Shown here: piece after piece, positions 24,959 to 32,712 of the stretch
Numbering within the stretch: the first letter of the stretch is position 1
How the letters are laid out: every line of letters begins with the position of its first letter
NCBI GenBank assembly: GCA_965248605.1
Contig: CBDFJV010000007.1
Coordinates: 744,001 to 808,000, forward strand
Source of the DNA: CAUZJF01 sp965248605
GTDB taxonomy: Bacteria > Chloroflexota > Dehalococcoidia > Lucifugimonadales > CAUZJF01
DNA: 64,000 nt
Direction: 5' to 3'
Notes under the pieces: generated by a model
The model's database searches: none
The model's input: the letters and a program-made list of their open reading frames with translations, nothing else
What the model was told of the DNA's origin: nothing
Position numbers and translations under genes: made by a program

Positions 24959-25025
24959 GGAAATCCTCCTTGTTCGGTCTGTGTTCGCTCTGTTTGGTCT
25001 TGTGCTGCTCGTCTGGTTGTGTGTG

Positions 25026-26051
25026 CTACTCGTTCATGCTTCGAGGGGGCAGCGCCGGGGTGCTGTTGCCGGCGGGTAGAGCAAGCTGCCCTCGTCCGCT
25101 CAGCGCGGGACTATCGCCGGAGGACATGCCGCCGCCAACGACGCCCGCCACCGGAGATATCCAGCTCGTCGTCCCGGACACCGCTCCGGCTTTGGCCGCT
25201 CCACCGGCTGCTCCACCCGCGCCTGCAAGTGCCGCCGCGCCAGCGCCCGCTCCTGTGGCGAACGCCGCCACTCGGGACACCATGAAGGCCGCGTAGGTGA
25301 TCGTCCGCAGCCAGCTGTCGAAGGTCCCGGTGCTACCCAGCATCGAGGGCACCCGCGTCGTCAGGTAGACGAAGGCTATGGATATGAGGAACTTCCAAAG
25401 GAAGTCGTTGAGCGGCTGCCCTGCTGAGATGGAGGCGTAGTCCTCCAGGAAGGCGAAGGCCAGCGCCATCGCGATCAGCTGCACCGACTGCTGGAACACC
25501 GTCACCAGGAACATACGCAGCCAGTGGCGGCCCCAGCCCGCCGTGGCGGGCAGTATCCACAGACCCAGCGCGGCGGGAGCCAGCACAAGCAGCAGGTCGA
25601 TCAGCGCCAGCCGGATGATGAGCTGGACGATGACGTAGAGGACGAACAGGCCGTAGATCAGGTACAGCACCGCAAGGGACGTCGCCATCCCCACGTTCCC
25701 CAGCACGGTGGCGTTGAGCAGAACGTCCAGGGGAGCCCGCAGCAGGTCGTTGATGGTGACCCCCAGGGACGCGGCCACGAAGCGGGAGATGCTGTCGGCC
25801 AGGTCGATGACGAAGCTGCCCCACCACAGGGAGGTGGAGGCCGCCACCACGCCGAGCATGAGGCGGGGCACCAGCTCCCGCCAGCCGCTCTGGCTCCCCA
25901 GGTGCTCCCGGAAGATGATCGAGATGCCCGCCCAGGCCAGCAGCACTCCGAGACCGGAGGCCACTATGACCCAGACGACCGCCCAGGCGTCCTGGACGGC
26001 GGAGTGAAGATAGGTGAGGCTGGGCGGCGTGCCCGTGAGGATGTCGCTCAT
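25026..26051 (-). CDS. TrbL/VirB6-like polytopic conjugation protein
   Basis: This 341-residue protein has six or more membrane segments and the feature LIDLLLVLAPAALGLWILPA, followed by GWGRHWLRMFLVTVFQQSVQ, which is typical of TrbL/VirB6-type channel proteins of conjugation systems. The last ~80 residues are Ala/Gly-rich. It starts at ATG 26051, immediately after the stop of the upstream exported protein. It would form the inner-membrane channel through which DNA passes. Confidence 0.8.
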   Translation of the reverse strand: MSDILTGTPPSLTYLHSAVQDAWAVVWVIVASGLGVLLAWAGISIIFREHLGSQSGWRELVPRLMLGVVAASTSLWWGSFVIDLADSISRFVAASLGVTINDLLRAPLDVLLNATVLGNVGMATSLAVLYLIYGLFVLYVIVQLIIRLALIDLLLVLAPAALGLWILPATAGWGRHWLRMFLVTVFQQSVQLIAMALAFAFLEDYASISAGQPLNDFLWKFLISIAFVYLTTRVPSMLGSTGTFDSWLRTITYAAFMVSRVAAFATGAGAGAAALAGAGGAAGGAAKAGAVSGTTSWISPVAGVVGGGMSSGDSPALSGRGQLALPAGNSTPALPPRSMNE

Positions 26052-26636
26052 CTAGCAGTCCTCCAGGTCGCCGCCCGCGATCCTGCCCAGGACGCTGCAC
26101 ATCAGCCCGTGAGTCCCCTCGATGGTCCAGCCCGCTGCGGCCCTGGCCCACCGCGCGGGGTTCAGGGCGTTGATTACCCCGTCCCACAGCCCGGTCGACT
26201 CGTGCATGGGGATGATCGCCTCGAACAGGTACGACTCGTCGTCGAGCCAGGCGAGGATGCCCAGGATGTAGGCCCGCTCGGGGTCGAGCTGGGGCTGTGA
26301 GTCGTCGGAGGGATAGTCGAACGTGTACTCCCAGCCCCGGTTGACCTTCCTGGGGCCGTCCTCCACGAAGTAGAAGGCGGTTAGCCACGTGCCGTCGATG
26401 GGGTCCTTGACCCCGTAGGCCACCGCAGCGGCCTCTGCGCTCAGGACCGGCCGCGCGGTGAATCCCCCGTGGTCGTGGCGCTGTATGAATCTTTCGTCCT
26501 GGTTGACCAGCGTCAGCCCGCTCTCCTGCGCGAATGCGTGGGGGACGGCGGGCGAGCCGCCCACGACCAGGAGCAGAGCCCCCAGCGCCAGTGCCGTGAT
26601 GAGTGATCGTCGTCTCGGTATCGCGATGTGCCTCAT
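26052..26636 (-). CDS. Exported protein at the head of the conjugation operon
   Basis: I start at ATG 26636 because GGGAGGAAGC lies just upstream; an ATG 13 codons earlier has no such site. Residues 1-35 are a signal peptide (basic start, SLITALALGALLLVVGGS, cleavage near AFA-QE). The mature ~155 residues contain HDHGG, a YGVKDPIDGTW segment, an acidic middle and a C-terminal pair of Cys. No family recognised. Its place as first gene of the secretion operon suggests a periplasmic or cell-wall component. Confidence 0.65.
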   Translation of the reverse strand: MRHIAIPRRRSLITALALGALLLVVGGSPAVPHAFAQESGLTLVNQDERFIQRHDHGGFTARPVLSAEAAAVAYGVKDPIDGTWLTAFYFVEDGPRKVNRGWEYTFDYPSDDSQPQLDPERAYILGILAWLDDESYLFEAIIPMHESTGLWDGVINALNPARWARAAAGWTIEGTHGLMCSVLGRIAGGDLEDC

Positions 26637-26708
26637 GTGCTTCCTCCCTATCGGATTTGCGTCATAATCAAGCATGCCGTACAGTTGTTCTAAATGGAAT
26701 GTCGCGCA

Positions 26709-26733
26709 GGGGGGGCCTCTGCAGAGACCCCCC
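26709..26733. promoter_or_regulatory. G6/C6 hairpin upstream of the conjugation operon
   Basis: GGGGGG and CCCCCC flank the palindrome CTCTGCAGAG, giving a stem of about 10 bp with one mismatch. It resembles the hairpin at 14677-14701, including the following CACGTC. It lies in the leader of the secretion operon (start 26636) when read on the minus strand. Confidence 0.5.
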
Positions 26734-26838
26734 TTACACGTCCTGTTTGCAGCTCAGGGCCGTGTAACGGTATTGACCTGTCAGGGAATTCCGTAGGTAA
26801 TCCAAGCAATCCGTGTGCAGGGCAGAGTCCGGCGATAA

Positions 26839-27123
26839 CCGGACATTTCAGCTAGGAGCGACCGGACATTTGTCCAGCCGAAAGTTGGCAAACGCGGTCA
26901 GAAATGACAATTGTCCGGTTAATGCCGGCGGAAAGTGACAAAACGGACAGTTGTCCGGCCGAGGTGGGCATCGGAGGACGGGAAAACGGCCATTTGGCCG
27001 GTAGAAATGCTCCGATGAGCGGTCATGAAACGGACAGTTATCTTGGCCAATCAGCTACGAAGCTTGGACAGAACGGACAATTGTCCAGCCGTGGGGTTGT
27101 GAGAGAGCCGGACAGTTGGCCGG
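26839..27123. repeat. Phased array of GGACAnTTGTCC palindromes
   Basis: A half site at 26841 is followed by seven full or degenerate 12-bp palindromes starting near 26864, 26904, 26945, 26988, 27032, 27075 and 27110. Examples are GGACAATTGTCC, GGACAGTTGTCC and GGCCATTTGGCC. Most centres are 40-44 bp apart, close to four helical turns, so the sites lie on one face of the DNA. The array ends 35 bp before the ATG of the helix-turn-helix gene at 27158. It could be a replication or partition site (iterons, parS-like) or a multi-site operator. Confidence 0.75.
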
Positions 27124-27157
27124 TGCGAGTCGAGATCAGGATCTGAGAGGTTAAGCG

Positions 27158-28000
27158 ATGGAGCGTGGACGAGGACGGACCGAGGGTGAGGCCGAGCGCG
27201 GCGAGCAGCTCGGGGGCCTGCTGGCGAAGCTGGTGGGCGACCACGGGCAGTCCGGCGCAGCTGCCGAGTTGGGCGTGTCCGAGAGGACGATACGCCGCTC
27301 CGTGGCAGCCGGGAAGCTGACCAGGGGCCTGCGGATTGCGCTTGAGAAACACCTGCTCATGCGGGAGGGGGCAGGGATGCCCGGTTCAACCTCCGAGAGG
27401 AGGCTGGATGCTCTGGAGCGGTGGCAAACTGAGCAAACACAGCAAGTGATTTCCGTGGCCGGTGAGCTTCAGAGCGCCCGCGGGGCCATCAGCGAGCTTG
27501 CGCGGGACGTGGCGGGGAGGCTCGGAGAGATGCAGGAGACGCTCTCGGAGGTACTGTCAGTTCAGCAGGAGATTCGGCGGCGGCTGGACCAGGTGGAGAA
27601 GCGGTCTCAGGTGAGGGCGGACCCTCCGCCTGTGAGGGAGGCCGCTGTGCAGCCCGTTGGCTCCGGCGCTGGTGCTGCGCCCAGCCGCGACGGAGATGGC
27701 TACGACGAGGAGGTCGAGGGCCTCGTGAGCGAGTGGCGGAGGCTGAAGGCGCAGGAGGCGGAGGCGGGGACCCGTCTGGATCGCGTAACGGCGGCGGAGG
27801 CCAGGCTGGAGCTGGAGATAGAGCTCATACGCGAGCACGAGATGGGCATACCGCCGGGGGAGCGATGGGGCCTGGGCGTCAGGCTCCGGGAGGTGAGCTG
27901 GCGGTGGGGCGCGCTGGCCGACCGGAGACGGCAGAGGCGAAGGCTGACTGTCAGACGGTGGGTGCGGCGAATTCTCACCCTCGGCCGGTGGCGGCGCTAG
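27158..28000 (+). CDS. Helix-turn-helix plus coiled-coil DNA-binding protein
   Basis: This 280-residue protein has an N-terminal helix-turn-helix (AAELGVSERTIRRSVAAGKL, residues ~32-52), then a long coiled coil (about 90-150, QQVISVAGELQSARGAIS and QQEIRRRLDQVEKR), a Pro/Gly linker, a second helical segment and a very basic C-terminus (DRRRQRRRLTVRRWVRR). The start ATG has GAGAGG seven bases upstream. It lies directly beside the palindrome array, so it is the natural candidate to bind it, as a replication initiator, partition protein or repressor. No known family recognised. Confidence 0.65.
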   Translation: MERGRGRTEGEAERGEQLGGLLAKLVGDHGQSGAAAELGVSERTIRRSVAAGKLTRGLRIALEKHLLMREGAGMPGSTSERRLDALERWQTEQTQQVISVAGELQSARGAISELARDVAGRLGEMQETLSEVLSVQQEIRRRLDQVEKRSQVRADPPPVREAAVQPVGSGAGAAPSRDGDGYDEEVEGLVSEWRRLKAQEAEAGTRLDRVTAAEARLELEIELIREHEMGIPPGERWGLGVRLREVSWRWGALADRRRQRRRLTVRRWVRRILTLGRWRR

Positions 28001-28734
28001 CGCACAGCAAACTGAGCAAACGATCTGGCGGGTCAGGGGCTCAAACCCTTGCATTCGCACGGTTGTTCGGTAATACTTGAATCACTGTCAGGCTTTTCCA
28101 GCGTTTCCCGCCCTAGAAACCTGGGGGTCCTTTCCCTGAGCCCGGATGGACCGTGACGGATCGAGCCTCGCTCTCCGGCGGTCGTCCAAGAGGGATTTTC
28201 TGAAAGAGGGTTGGGGTGCGTCTCGCTCTCCGGCCTTCTCGATAGCAAGTGACCGGCTGAGTGCATTGCGCTTCGGCCGGTCTTCCTGTGCCCGGAAAAG
28301 ACCGTGACGGATAGCTCGTAGCCCTCCGAAGCGGTCTTTCAGGCGCACCTTCCTTCATTCCACGGCGGAGCGCGTCACACGTGCTTCGTCCATTTCCCCA
28401 TGCGCCGGTCTGCGATCATCTCGTAGATCGGTCGCTCCCCGCGTAGTCGCAGCTTCCTGACCGCTTCAGCACCCTGGTCGAGCTGCGTCTTTCTTACCCC
28501 TTCGTCGCGGCTCCCAGGAGGTCTCTACGTACCCTGGCCGAGCTGCGCCCTTTTTCCCCCACACGTCGTCCCCGCGATCACCTCGTGCGGACCGGCGTGC
28601 CTCTCCCCAGCACCGCGTTCGACGTACGGCATCCCGTCGTGCGCGGCCCCATGTCTGGCGATGACGACCGGAGCAAGGAGCGCCCTCGTGTTGCGGATGC
28701 CGCCGAGGGCCAGGCAACGGAAAGGAGTTTGTCG
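28001..28734. other. Long leader/intergenic region with short direct repeats
   Basis: No convincing gene here. Pairs of short repeats are visible: GACCGTGACGGAT near 28149 and 28300, CTCGCTCTCCGGC near 28169 and 28225, and CCCTGG(T/C)CGAGCTGCG near 28471 and 28531, the last followed each time by a T/C-rich tract. They precede the conjugation cassette and could be part of a structured leader. Open frames on either strand look like GC shadows. Confidence 0.5.
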
Positions 28735-29142
28735 ATGCATGTTCATAGTCGAGGGTCGAAGGTTTGGAACCGAAGGCGGATGGTCGTCTTTGCGATGGCG
28801 CTGCTCGTGGTAGCGCCGCTGCTGCTGGGCGCCGGGGCCGGAGCCGCCGCCATGAACGCGGTGGGACTCGGTCTCGCGGCGATGATGGTCCGAAGGCTGT
28901 CCGCCAGGATGAGAACACAGAGAAGGGAGGGCGTATGGAAACCATGCCTGCGGTGCGGGTGGTGGGAGGACGAGATCATCCAGCAGGCCACCGAGGAGTG
29001 GCGCAGGGCCAGAGCCGTCCTCGACTCAGCATTCGACCTGGCCGACTGGCTGGAGGAAGACCTGCCCGGCCGCTTCGCCGAGATGCTGGACTTCATCCTG
29101 GGGCGACTCCCCAAGAAACACACGGAGGAAAGCGATGAGTGA
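28735..29142 (+). CDS. Membrane-anchored protein heading the conjugation cassette
   Basis: I start at ATG 28735, which has AAAGGAG seven bases upstream, giving 135 residues. A basic N-terminus precedes one or two membrane segments (VVFAMALLVVAPLLLGAGAG then AVGLGLAAMMV). The cytoplasmic tail contains CLRCGWW and acidic helices (QQATEEWRRARAVL and ADWLEEDLPGRFAEML). Its stop overlaps the E2-like gene by eight bases. No family recognised. It may tether the E1-E2-JAB machinery to the membrane. Confidence 0.6.
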   Translation: MHVHSRGSKVWNRRRMVVFAMALLVVAPLLLGAGAGAAAMNAVGLGLAAMMVRRLSARMRTQRREGVWKPCLRCGWWEDEIIQQATEEWRRARAVLDSAFDLADWLEEDLPGRFAEMLDFILGRLPKKHTEESDE

Positions 29143-29839
29143 TGAATCTGACACCACCCTGTGGTCCCTGCCGGACGAGATGGAGGCGCCCAGGGACGAG
29201 CTCAAGATACAGCTAGAGGTCTACCAGGAAACAATCCTGCTGCGCGGCTTCGAGAAGGGCGGCGGCTGGGTCAGACCCGTCTCGGCGGACGGGATCGCCA
29301 GCGCGCTCACCCGGCACCTGGGGTTCTCCTCGGGGCTGCTGCCGGAAGGCGCGATCTGGTGGAACCAGGGCGAGACCGGACAGATGGTGGCTGTGTGGCG
29401 GCCGCCGAGGGTGTGGCCGGTGGCCCTGCAACGGGAGGCGTTCAAGGCTCCCGCCAGGCTCCGGCTTCCCATGCCCGGCCTGGTCTTCGTCTGCTCGCCG
29501 GGCCGCGCTCCCTGGGTCTACGCCGCAACAGGCCGGCCGGTGGAGCCGGAACAGCAGCTCTACCGAGTCCCGGCCTTCAACGTCTTCAGCGACGGGAGGG
29601 CCTGCCCCGGAAGCCACACGTTCCCCGAAGAGGTCGAGCAGATACCGGAGTCCTTCTTCCAGTCCTTCTTCTCGCTTACAGGCGACAACCGGAACCGCTC
29701 GAAGAGACACCCCGACAACCTGCTCGCGCTATGGGAGGAGCTAGATGGAAAGACTGAATACCCAGTTGAGGACCTGGTCCCGCAGTGTACGGTGGCCCAG
29801 GCTATGGCGGTCTCCGAAGGGAGACGGGGCTACGGCTAG
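29135..29839 (+). CDS. E2-like protein, PRTRC system protein B (Prok-E2 family D type)
   Basis: This 234-residue protein fits PRTRC protein B, which comparative studies class with prokaryotic E2-like folds. It has a beta-rich N-terminal half (YQETILLRGFEKGG), then the VYAATGRPVEPEQQLYRVPA segment, and the conserved FNVFSDGRACPGSH, whose Cys is the candidate thioester residue. PESFFQSFFS follows. E2 proteins accept the activated modifier from E1 and pass it to a target. GGAGGAAAGCG precedes the ATG. The last 95 bases also encode the start of the JAB protein in another frame. Confidence 0.75.
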   Translation: MSDESDTTLWSLPDEMEAPRDELKIQLEVYQETILLRGFEKGGGWVRPVSADGIASALTRHLGFSSGLLPEGAIWWNQGETGQMVAVWRPPRVWPVALQREAFKAPARLRLPMPGLVFVCSPGRAPWVYAATGRPVEPEQQLYRVPAFNVFSDGRACPGSHTFPEEVEQIPESFFQSFFSLTGDNRNRSKRHPDNLLALWEELDGKTEYPVEDLVPQCTVAQAMAVSEGRRGYG

Positions 29840-30473
29840 CGCCGGACTGAGCCCGGTCGGATACCTGGTCAACCATCCTTCCGGCCTCACAGGAGTCCAC
29901 GGCGTCGGCTATGACTACGTGCTGGGCTCAGGCGGCCTCTACGTGCAGTCTCAGAGCGCCCACCTCGTGGCGCGGGTGCTGGTCGCCCCCGGCGAGATAC
30001 GCGGGCTGGCTCCGGTTACGGAGAAGCTGGCGCTGACACACGGCCCCATCCCGGCCTATCTGCTGGAGTGGGGGCTGCGGTGGTTTCGAGAGGCCCCTCG
30101 CACGGAGCGTTTCTTCGCGGTGCGCTGGGACGGGGACGCCTACCGCGTCGTGGTCCCGGAACAGAACGGGACCGCCTCGTCCCTCACCTACCGGCCCCCT
30201 GCCGGTGTGGTCGCCGAGTTCCACTCCCACGGAAGCTCCCGCGCCTTCTTCTCTACGACTGACAACGAGGACGAGCAGGGCCTGCGGATCTACGGGGTCG
30301 CAGGACGGCTGGACACCCCTCGGCCGGAGCTGAGTCTCCGAGTGGGGGTCTACGGCCACTTCGCCCCGATCTGCTGGTCGCAGGTGTTCGGCGGCCCTAA
30401 CCCGGGCGTCCGGTTGATCGGCGATAAGCCAGAACCAGATCGAAGCACAGACGGAACTACTACAAGGAGGTGA
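29745..30473 (+). CDS. JAB/JAMM metalloprotease, PRTRC system protein A
   Basis: This 242-residue protein has a complete JAMM zinc motif, EFHSHGSSRAFFSTTD (E, HxH, seven residues, SxxD), at about residues 164-180. In ubiquitin-like systems such enzymes cut the modifier from its precursor or from targets. The start ATG 29745 lies inside the E2-like gene, with GGGAGGAG at a good distance and no other start available, so a real 95-base overlap is likely. The end abuts the E1 gene (AGGAGGTGACC is both the end of this gene and the next ribosome site). Confidence 0.85.
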   Translation: MERLNTQLRTWSRSVRWPRLWRSPKGDGATASAGLSPVGYLVNHPSGLTGVHGVGYDYVLGSGGLYVQSQSAHLVARVLVAPGEIRGLAPVTEKLALTHGPIPAYLLEWGLRWFREAPRTERFFAVRWDGDAYRVVVPEQNGTASSLTYRPPAGVVAEFHSHGSSRAFFSTTDNEDEQGLRIYGVAGRLDTPRPELSLRVGVYGHFAPICWSQVFGGPNPGVRLIGDKPEPDRSTDGTTTRR

Positions 30474-30475
30474 CC

Positions 30476-31312
30476 ATGCCCTACTACCTGGACAACGAGT
30501 TCCTGATTGACAACCCCTGGATCACCGTGGTGGGCTGCGGCGGGACCGGCGGCTTCGTGGCCGAGGGCCTCTGCCGGCTCTTCACCGGAAGGGAGGCCAC
30601 CATCGTCCTGGTCGACCACGACCGGGTGGAGTCCCACAACCTGCTAAGACAGAACTTCCACGCGGAGGATGTCGGCCGTTTCAAGAGCCAGGCCCTGGCC
30701 GACAGGCTGGCCCGCGCCTACCAGCGCCCCATTGGCTACTCCGTCTACCCGTTCCGGGAGGACCCGTCCGGCTCCTATGGACAGCGCTGGCCGGGCATTC
30801 CCAACTACGGCGACTGCCTGCTCATCGGCTGTGCTGACAACGCCGCCGCTCGCAGGGCGATGGCGGAGTGCCTGACGGGCAGCCGACAACAGTGGCTCAT
30901 CGACGCGGGCAACGACACCAACTGGGGACAGGTGCTGATCGGCAACGTGGCCGACCCATCGTCCTGGGACGAGCCGGCCTTCGTCGACGACACCTGCTAC
31001 CTGCTGCCCGCGCCCACATTACAGCGCCCCGCCCTACTAACCACGGTGGCGACCACCCCTCCGGACCTCGACTGCGCGGCCGCCCTCGACCTCACCGGCC
31101 AGGACCCCACCATCAACCAGATGATGGCGTCGCTGGTGTTACAAGTGGTGCGCCGCATGGTGGCGGGCGCCTGCCCCTTCATGGGCCTCTACCTGGACAT
31201 GGAGCAGGGCACCGTCACGCCATCGTACGTCACCCCGGAGGCGGTGGAGCGGGTGGTGAGGTCGAGCTCCGAGGAAGGGGAGAACGAGTTTGACGACCTG
31301 GAAGGAGAATAG
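30476..31312 (+). CDS. ThiF/MoeB/E1-like adenylyltransferase, PRTRC ThiF type
   Basis: This 278-residue E1-like enzyme would use ATP to adenylate the C-terminus of a modifier. Visible motifs are GCGGTGG (nucleotide loop), VDHDRVESHNLLRQNF (Arg and Gln of the active site), CADNAAARRA (Mg-binding Asp) and a likely catalytic Cys near residue 200 in DLDCAAALDLTGQDPTINQM. No CxxC zinc knuckle is seen. I chose ATG 30476, not GTG 30470, because AGGAGG sits seven bases before it. The intron-split copy is at 5197-6702. Confidence 0.88.
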   Translation: MPYYLDNEFLIDNPWITVVGCGGTGGFVAEGLCRLFTGREATIVLVDHDRVESHNLLRQNFHAEDVGRFKSQALADRLARAYQRPIGYSVYPFREDPSGSYGQRWPGIPNYGDCLLIGCADNAAARRAMAECLTGSRQQWLIDAGNDTNWGQVLIGNVADPSSWDEPAFVDDTCYLLPAPTLQRPALLTTVATTPPDLDCAAALDLTGQDPTINQMMASLVLQVVRRMVAGACPFMGLYLDMEQGTVTPSYVTPEAVERVVRSSSEEGENEFDDLEGE

Positions 31313-31355
31313 GGTCGAGACCCGAACACTGAGAAAGGGAAAGTGAGGAGAGACC

Positions 31356-31877
31356 ATGCCTGATGAGAACGGAACGAAAGCAACCCAAGATGCCCAGAAC
31401 GCCGGAGAGAGTCTCTTCGGCGATACGGCAGCAGACCCGGCTGCTGCGGTTGACGAAGAGGAGGAAGCCAAAGACAGTACCGGCCAGGAGGCGCAGGGCT
31501 CGGACGCCGCCAAGAACCAAGACAGCGGAGATGAGAGCGGCCCTGCCGACGACCAGGCCGGCGAAGACGAGACCGGTGCGACCGAGGACCTGAAGGTCGT
31601 CGTGTCCATCAGAGGAGGCAGCGCAACCATTGGCATACAACGGCCCTCGTCGGACCCGCACATCGAGTCGTTCGATGACCCTGAGCTGCCCGCGCTGGCC
31701 CAAGAGGTCTCGGCGGTGATCGAGAGGGCGAGAGTCAGGTGGGAGGAGGCCCCCAGGCATCCCGCTTACACACGGCCCACTCGCTCGACCAGCGATCGGC
31801 GCCGCCGTGAACAGGGATCTGCGCAGGACTCGACTGCCGATGCAGAGGCAGCCCGACAGCAGCCCAGGCTGTTCTAG
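31356..31877 (+). CDS. Acidic partner protein of the E1 gene, copy 2
   Basis: This 173-residue protein is the collinear homologue of 4518-5150 with a shorter acidic linker. The conserved part (DLKVVVSIRGGSATIGIQ to WEEAPRHPAY) starts with two predicted strands joined by a turn, then a helix (PALAQEVSAVIERARVRW). A beta-grasp-like modifier would begin in the same way, but the fold cannot be settled by eye and there is no C-terminal diglycine. It begins 43 bases after the E1 gene with GAGGAGAGACC upstream and ends before a terminator. Confidence 0.75.
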   Translation: MPDENGTKATQDAQNAGESLFGDTAADPAAAVDEEEEAKDSTGQEAQGSDAAKNQDSGDESGPADDQAGEDETGATEDLKVVVSIRGGSATIGIQRPSSDPHIESFDDPELPALAQEVSAVIERARVRWEEAPRHPAYTRPTRSTSDRRRREQGSAQDSTADAEAARQQPRLF

Positions 31878-31920
31878 GTACCGGGCCTTGCGCTCCGGGG
31901 CTGGGTTGGGAGTGACAGAG

Positions 31921-31983
31921 CAGGTGGCCGTCAGCTAGACGGCCACCTGGCTTCTGCCGTGGCTGCGTGTATCGGCGCTTTTT
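31921..31983 (+). terminator. Rho-independent terminator of the conjugation cassette
   Basis: CAGGTGGCCGTC (31921-31932) pairs with GACGGCCACCTG (31938-31949); a run of six T follows at 31978-31983 after a short G/C segment. It is the same terminator as after copy 1. The stretch from here to 32150 holds no gene that I can see. Confidence 0.65.
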
Positions 31984-32150
31984 TGCATTTTGGTCTGGAA
32001 TCAAGAGAGGCGCAAGCGGCCGGGCTCAATTCTGGGGCGCTAATGGACGAGTAGGACCAGGCTGGTGGGATACCTCATAGCCCCATGCCTGGCCATACGT
32101 TGGCCTGTTTTGTTTCCGGAAGGACTACTCGGCCAGCCCGGCAAAGGCGG

Positions 32151-32501
32151 CTAGCCCAGGTCCACCCACGACCTCAAGGATGTCCTGAGAGCTCGCGCCA
32201 TCGGTCGGGATCCAATCAAGAGGCTTACCGCCACAGCGAGACCGATGATCCCCAAAAGGTTGGGCTCGATCACAACGCTAGGCTCGATCAATACATAGGA
32301 GTTGTTATCGAGGTGCATCGTGTATCCCAGGAAGCCCCCAGTTTCGATGAAGAACCGCGACCATCCGGTCATCGAGACGAGACCCAAGACGAGCACCACC
32401 AGAGCTGTAACCAGATAGAGCCCGACTGCCACAATGAGAGACCAGAAGACGAATTCCAACGAGCGGGCGACGGCCTTCTTCGCCATTACACCTTCCAACA
32501 T
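32151..32501 (-). CDS. Small membrane protein, unrecognised
   Basis: This protein of about 116 residues has three membrane segments (LEFVFWSLIVAVGLYLVTAL, ALVVLVLGLVSMTG and LLGIIGLAVAVSLLIGS) and an extracytoplasmic loop with aromatic residues. GGGAGGGAGCC precedes ATG 32501; an ATG five codons later (MAKKAVARS, GGAAGG upstream) is an equally good start. It is isolated, with no operon partner. Confidence 0.6.
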   Translation of the reverse strand: MLEGVMAKKAVARSLEFVFWSLIVAVGLYLVTALVVLVLGLVSMTGWSRFFIETGGFLGYTMHLDNNSYVLIEPSVVIEPNLLGIIGLAVAVSLLIGSRPMARALRTSLRSWVDLG

Positions 32502-32712
32502 CGGCTCCCTCCCTTCTCTCCATTAACTCTACCATAATTCCCTACGAACGCCGGGGAGACGGTGGGCTCCCCTGCCTGGGCACATATGGCGGCCTTTTTT
32601 GTTGCCCGAATTCGTGACTGCTCCCCATACATTGGATGCAGCGGGCCGGATCAGGCGGCGTTCAGACTCGATGCCCAGGGCCGTGCGGCAGAGGTACTGC
32701 GACGCGCGCCGG

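Noticed and set aside
26839..27123. CRISPR array made of the GGACA palindromes
   Set aside because: The repeated part is only 12 bp and variable, and no cas gene is nearby; an operator or iteron array fits better.
28001..28110. tRNA-like fold near 28040
   Set aside because: No complete cloverleaf with a T-loop GTTCRA and acceptor pairing could be drawn.
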